NCBI GenBank assembly: GCA_027483425.1
Contig: JAIXUR010000064.1
Coordinates: 1 to 9,346 of the forward strand
Length of the DNA stretch: 9,346 nucleotides
DNA from: Cyanobacteriota bacterium
GTDB taxonomy: Bacteria > Cyanobacteriota > Cyanobacteriia > Phormidesmidales > Phormidesmidaceae
Direction of reading: 5' to 3'
In this document: in pieces, positions 7,207 to 9,346 of the stretch
How positions within the stretch are numbered: position 1 is the stretch's first letter
Layout of the letters: every line of letters starts with the position of its first letter
Program-made: the position numbers and the translations under genes
The notes under the pieces: model-generated
Told to the model about the DNA's origin: nothing
Database searches by the model: none
The model's input: only the letters and a program-made list of their open reading frames with translations

Positions 7207-7380
7207 TGAAACACGCTTAACCAAAACCCAGAACCCTGATCCATGAAACCCAACCCAGGTTACCCTTCTGAAAGTCTCGCTATCCTCTAGGATTAATCTA
7301 TCTTCAGGGTCAGGCCTTGTGGGGGCTTGATTACGTTGTTTTAAGAGATTCCCTGGCTTTAGTGTGTGTCTATAACCCCT

Positions 7381-9171
7381 ATGAACCGTGTTGAGCGCCG
7401 ACCCTATCGCTATAAACCCTACCTGTGGGTGGTAGGCACCGATACCGAAATGCTGCCGGTGGATGAACTGGTGGGCCAGCGTTATCGCGTGGTGTCACCG
7501 CGCATTTGGCTCGACACCCAGCCCGACCAGCGGCCCAGTGCCGTCGATACCTTTCCCCCCCAGGCCCTGCCCTACCTGCGGGCGCACCCCCATCGGCTGC
7601 ATCTGCCAGGCCTCTACGACCTGGTGGAACGCACCGGGGCAGAGCCCATTTTGCTGCTGGAGAATGCGCCTATTCACCCCCAGTCGGGGGAGCTGCTGCC
7701 GGAGCTAGGGGCGGGGTTGTTTAGCGCTCCCCCCCTGCGCCAGGCCAACTGGCTGTGGCAACTGTGGCAACTGTGGGAGGTTCTGGGGGATTTAGGTCTG
7801 GCTGGGAGCCTGCTGATCCCCGGCAATCTGCGGGTAGACGGCTGGCGGCTACGGCTGCTGGAGCTGGTGCCGGAGGATGAGCCTGCGACCCTGGCGGATT
7901 TGGTAGAACTGTGGCGATCGCTGCTGTCGCCCCTGCACCGAGAGGTGTCCGAACCCCTGCGATTGTTGGTCAACCGCTGCGACGCTGGCACCATTGCCCT
8001 CGACACTCTCAGCCTCGAGCTCAATCAGATCCTGCTCAGCCAGGCGGCCACCCTGTCCACTCGCCTGACCTTGGCCGGAGCCACCGCCCAGGGGCCGACT
8101 CAACCCCGCAACGAAGATGCCTGCTGGCCCCTCGGCCCCCAGCCCGAAGCGGCCCAGGGGTTACAGGTGGCGATGGTGTGCGATGGTGTCGGCGGCCACG
8201 ATGGTGGCGAGGTCGCTAGCCAACTGGCGGTACAGGCGCTGCAAATTCAGCTCCAGGCACTGCTGGCCGAAACCCAAACCGAGATGGTGCTGCTACCGCC
8301 CCAGGTGATCATCCAGCAGATCGAGGCGGTGATTCGCATTGTCAACGAGCTGATTAACTTTCAAAACGACAACCAGGGCCGGGTGGGTCGCCAGCGCATG
8401 GGCACCACCCTGGTGCTGGCGGTGGTTGTGCCCCAGCGAGTCCAAACCGACGACGGCTGGGAGCGGGTCAACGAAGTGTATCTGGCCCACGTGGGCGACA
8501 GCCGCGCCTACTGGATTACCCCCGACTACTGCCACCCGCTCACCGTCGACGATGACATCGCCGGGCGAGAGGTAATCGCCGGTCGCCAAACCTGGCCCCA
8601 GGCCCAGGAACGCAGCGATGCCGGGGCGTTGACCCAGGCCCTGGGCACCCGCAGCGGTGACCACCTCCAGCCCCACATTCAGCGGTTTATTTTTGACGAA
8701 ACCGGCATTTTGCTGCTGTGCTCCGACGGCCTGAGCGACAACTACCGCATTGAAGATGCCTGGGCCAACTACATCGGCCTGATTATTAAAGACATCGTCA
8801 CCCTCGACTCGGCGGTGGCCTCGTGGATTGAGCTGGCCAACCAAAAGAATGGCCACGACAATATCGCCGTGGTGCTGATGCAGCACAAGCTCTTCACCCA
8901 ACCCCAAATCGAAGACGACTTCGAAGCCTCGGCTGGCCCCCGCCCCGAGACGATGTACCCCTCTGGAGCCACCCTCTACGGCGAAAGCCTGCCCCAGGAA
9001 GAGGAAGCCGATGCCCCAGTAGAACCGGCCCCGCCCCACGGCATACCCCGCTGGATCCTGGCGGTGTCGGGCTCGGCCCTGCTGCTGGCCCTGCTGGGCT
9101 GGTGGCTGGTGGCGCGATCGCCAGAACCACCGGAGCCGCCGTCGGGGTCGCCGCCGGAATTGGCACCTTAG
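7381..9171 (+). CDS. PP2C-family Ser/Thr phosphatase with N-terminal pseudokinase-like domain and C-terminal TM anchor
   Basis: This 596-residue protein (601 from GTG 7366) is a metal-dependent PPM/PP2C phosphatase that hydrolyses phospho-Ser/Thr on proteins. The catalytic domain spans about 230-505 and has all core motifs: TQPRNEDACW (Asp246), CDGVGGHDGG (Asp268), HVGDSRAYW (371-379), ALTQALGT, LLLCSDGLSDNYR (Asp449) and GHDNIAVVL (Asp493-Asn494). A hydrophobic segment at about 556-578 and a Pro/Glu/Ser tail suggest C-terminal membrane anchoring with the enzyme in the cytosol. Residues about 15-225 read like a protein kinase core without its catalytic residues: GQRYRVVSP, then HPHRLHLPGLYDLVE with ILLLENAPI, then a W/L-rich helix, then GLAGSLLIPGNLRVDGWRLRLLEL where HRDxKxxN and DFG would be. 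The start is uncertain because neither GTG 7366 nor ATG 7381 has a Shine-Dalgarno. The gene diverges from nfeD and is followed by hairpin repeats. The phosphatase is firm; the pseudokinase is my inference. Confidence 0.92.
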   Translation: MNRVERRPYRYKPYLWVVGTDTEMLPVDELVGQRYRVVSPRIWLDTQPDQRPSAVDTFPPQALPYLRAHPHRLHLPGLYDLVERTGAEPILLLENAPIHPQSGELLPELGAGLFSAPPLRQANWLWQLWQLWEVLGDLGLAGSLLIPGNLRVDGWRLRLLELVPEDEPATLADLVELWRSLLSPLHREVSEPLRLLVNRCDAGTIALDTLSLELNQILLSQAATLSTRLTLAGATAQGPTQPRNEDACWPLGPQPEAAQGLQVAMVCDGVGGHDGGEVASQLAVQALQIQLQALLAETQTEMVLLPPQVIIQQIEAVIRIVNELINFQNDNQGRVGRQRMGTTLVLAVVVPQRVQTDDGWERVNEVYLAHVGDSRAYWITPDYCHPLTVDDDIAGREVIAGRQTWPQAQERSDAGALTQALGTRSGDHLQPHIQRFIFDETGILLLCSDGLSDNYRIEDAWANYIGLIIKDIVTLDSAVASWIELANQKNGHDNIAVVLMQHKLFTQPQIEDDFEASAGPRPETMYPSGATLYGESLPQEEEADAPVEPAPPHGIPRWILAVSGSALLLALLGWWLVARSPEPPEPPSGSPPELAP

Positions 9172-9186
9172 TCGAGTGGATGGATA

Positions 9187-9310
9187 GGGGCAGACCTATA
9201 TGTCTGCCCGATATCAGGTAGGTAGGGGCAGACCTATGTGTCTGCCCTGTATCAGGTAGGTAGGTGGGTAGGGGCAGACCTATGTGTCTGCCCTGCATCG
9301 GGTAGGTAGG
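9187..9310. repeat. Three tandem copies of a hairpin repeat with TAGG spacers
   Basis: The unit GGGGCAGACCTATGTGTCTG plus CCC occurs three times, starting at 9187, 9225 and 9271; copy 1 has A instead of G in the loop. Each copy folds into a perfect 8-bp stem, GGGCAGAC/GTCTGCCC, at 9188-9209, 9226-9247 and 9272-9293, around a 6-nt loop, CTATAT or CTATGT. Spacers read (T)GTATCAGGTAGG with variable numbers of TAGG, so the periods are 38 and 46 bp. It lies just after the phosphatase stop and may end its transcript. It resembles the dispersed small palindromic repeats of cyanobacterial intergenic DNA. It is not a CRISPR array: spacers are short and nearly identical. Confidence 0.85.
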
Positions 9311-9346
9311 TGTGATGATGGGGATTTTGACGGATACCTTGAACAA

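Larger units (their letters stand above)
7118..7380. other. Divergent intergenic region between nfeD-like and PP2C genes
   Basis: This 263-bp stretch is AT-richer than its neighbours and should hold promoters firing both ways. It includes a small hairpin (7188-7206), an 11-bp direct repeat CCCAACCCAGG (7192-7202 and 7249-7259) and a weak leftward promoter candidate (7168-7196). Rightwards I find no convincing hexamer pair. A TAG at 7360-7362 stops the phosphatase frame, so its start must be GTG 7366 or ATG 7381. The only short rightward frame I read (ATG 7242, 15 codons) lacks a ribosome site. Confidence 0.5.
301..9121. repeat. Dispersed HIP1 octamers (GCGATCGC), at least 15 copies
   Basis: The palindrome GCGATCGC starts at 301, 587, 757, 1144, 1674, 2434, 2748, 3746, 4042, 4157, 4862, 4963, 4988, 7914 and 9114. 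This density, far above chance, is the highly iterated palindrome of cyanobacteria and is the main support for the taxonomic call. I found none between 4996 and 7913, the stretch containing the nfeD-SPFH operon. The list was read by eye, so a copy may be missed. Confidence 0.85.

Noticed and set aside
7242..7289. 15-codon frame starting ATG AAA CCC AAC in the divergent intergenic region
   Set aside because: It has no ribosome site, overlaps the direct repeat, and stops quickly. Nothing suggests translation.
8293..9039. Leftward open frame of 248 codons opposite the PP2C domain
   Set aside because: It is complementary to conserved phosphatase motifs. High GC creates long antisense frames here, and the product has no recognisable domain.
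9187..9310. CRISPR-like array
   Set aside because: There are only three units, the spacers are short and nearly identical to each other, and the unit is itself a hairpin. There are no cas genes.
8894..9346. Leftward open frame of 150 codons over the phosphatase 3' end and the hairpin repeats
   Set aside because: It is antisense to a firm coding region, and its repeated GRHIGLPL-like phrases are simply the translated hairpin repeat.
9315..9346. Possible start of a rightward gene, ATG ATG GGG..., reading MMGILTDTLN
   Set aside because: Only ten codons are visible before the window ends. The GGTAGGT upstream is part of the TAGG repeat tract, so it is not good evidence for a ribosome site.

Overview
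This window looks like chromosomal DNA from a GC-rich cyanobacterium, possibly a filamentous Leptolyngbya/Nodosilinea-like lineage. The octamer GCGATCGC (HIP1), a cyanobacterial hallmark, occurs at least 15 times. The proteins are also typical of cyanobacteria: a large Slt-type lytic transglycosylase, a PBP4-type carboxypeptidase, a PGM1-related ATP-grasp protein, a paraslipin with an NfeD partner, and a long PP2C phosphatase with a C-terminal membrane anchor. There is no transposase, phage gene, CRISPR array, tRNA or rRNA. The lineage guess is inference.

Layout. Bases 1-264 are AT-richer intergenic DNA. They hold a possible start of a leftward gene cut by the window edge, an imperfect hairpin and a 27-codon open frame that runs into the next start. 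Bases 265-5637 carry three rightward genes: lytic transglycosylase (265-2490), D-Ala-D-Ala carboxypeptidase/endopeptidase dacB (about 2510-3991) and an ATP-grasp peptide-ligase-like gene (4063-5637, with a strong Shine-Dalgarno). The third gene's stop codon lies inside a perfect 17-bp-stem palindrome, which separates it from a convergent leftward pair. That pair, read from right to left, is nfeD-like (7117-6692) and then a paraslipin-type SPFH protein (6629-5679). A divergent intergenic region of about 260 bp follows. After it comes a rightward gene (7381, or GTG 7366, to 9171) for a PP2C phosphatase. Its N-terminal half reads like a degenerate protein-kinase fold, and its C-terminus is a membrane anchor with a proline-rich tail. 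Three copies of a small hairpin repeat (9187-9293) follow it.

How the genes may work together. The first two genes act on periplasmic peptidoglycan: the transglycosylase cuts glycan strands, and the PBP4-type enzyme trims or cuts peptide stems. The ATP-grasp protein belongs to a family known to join peptides (PGM1 of pheganomycin biosynthesis). Its substrate in cyanobacteria is unknown to me, and its position after two wall enzymes is suggestive only. The NfeD/SPFH pair is a widely conserved membrane-microdomain module. The phosphatase has intact metal-binding motifs, while the kinase-like part lacks the catalytic residues. That suggests a membrane-tethered phosphatase with a regulatory pseudokinase domain, and I regard it as the most interesting item in the window.
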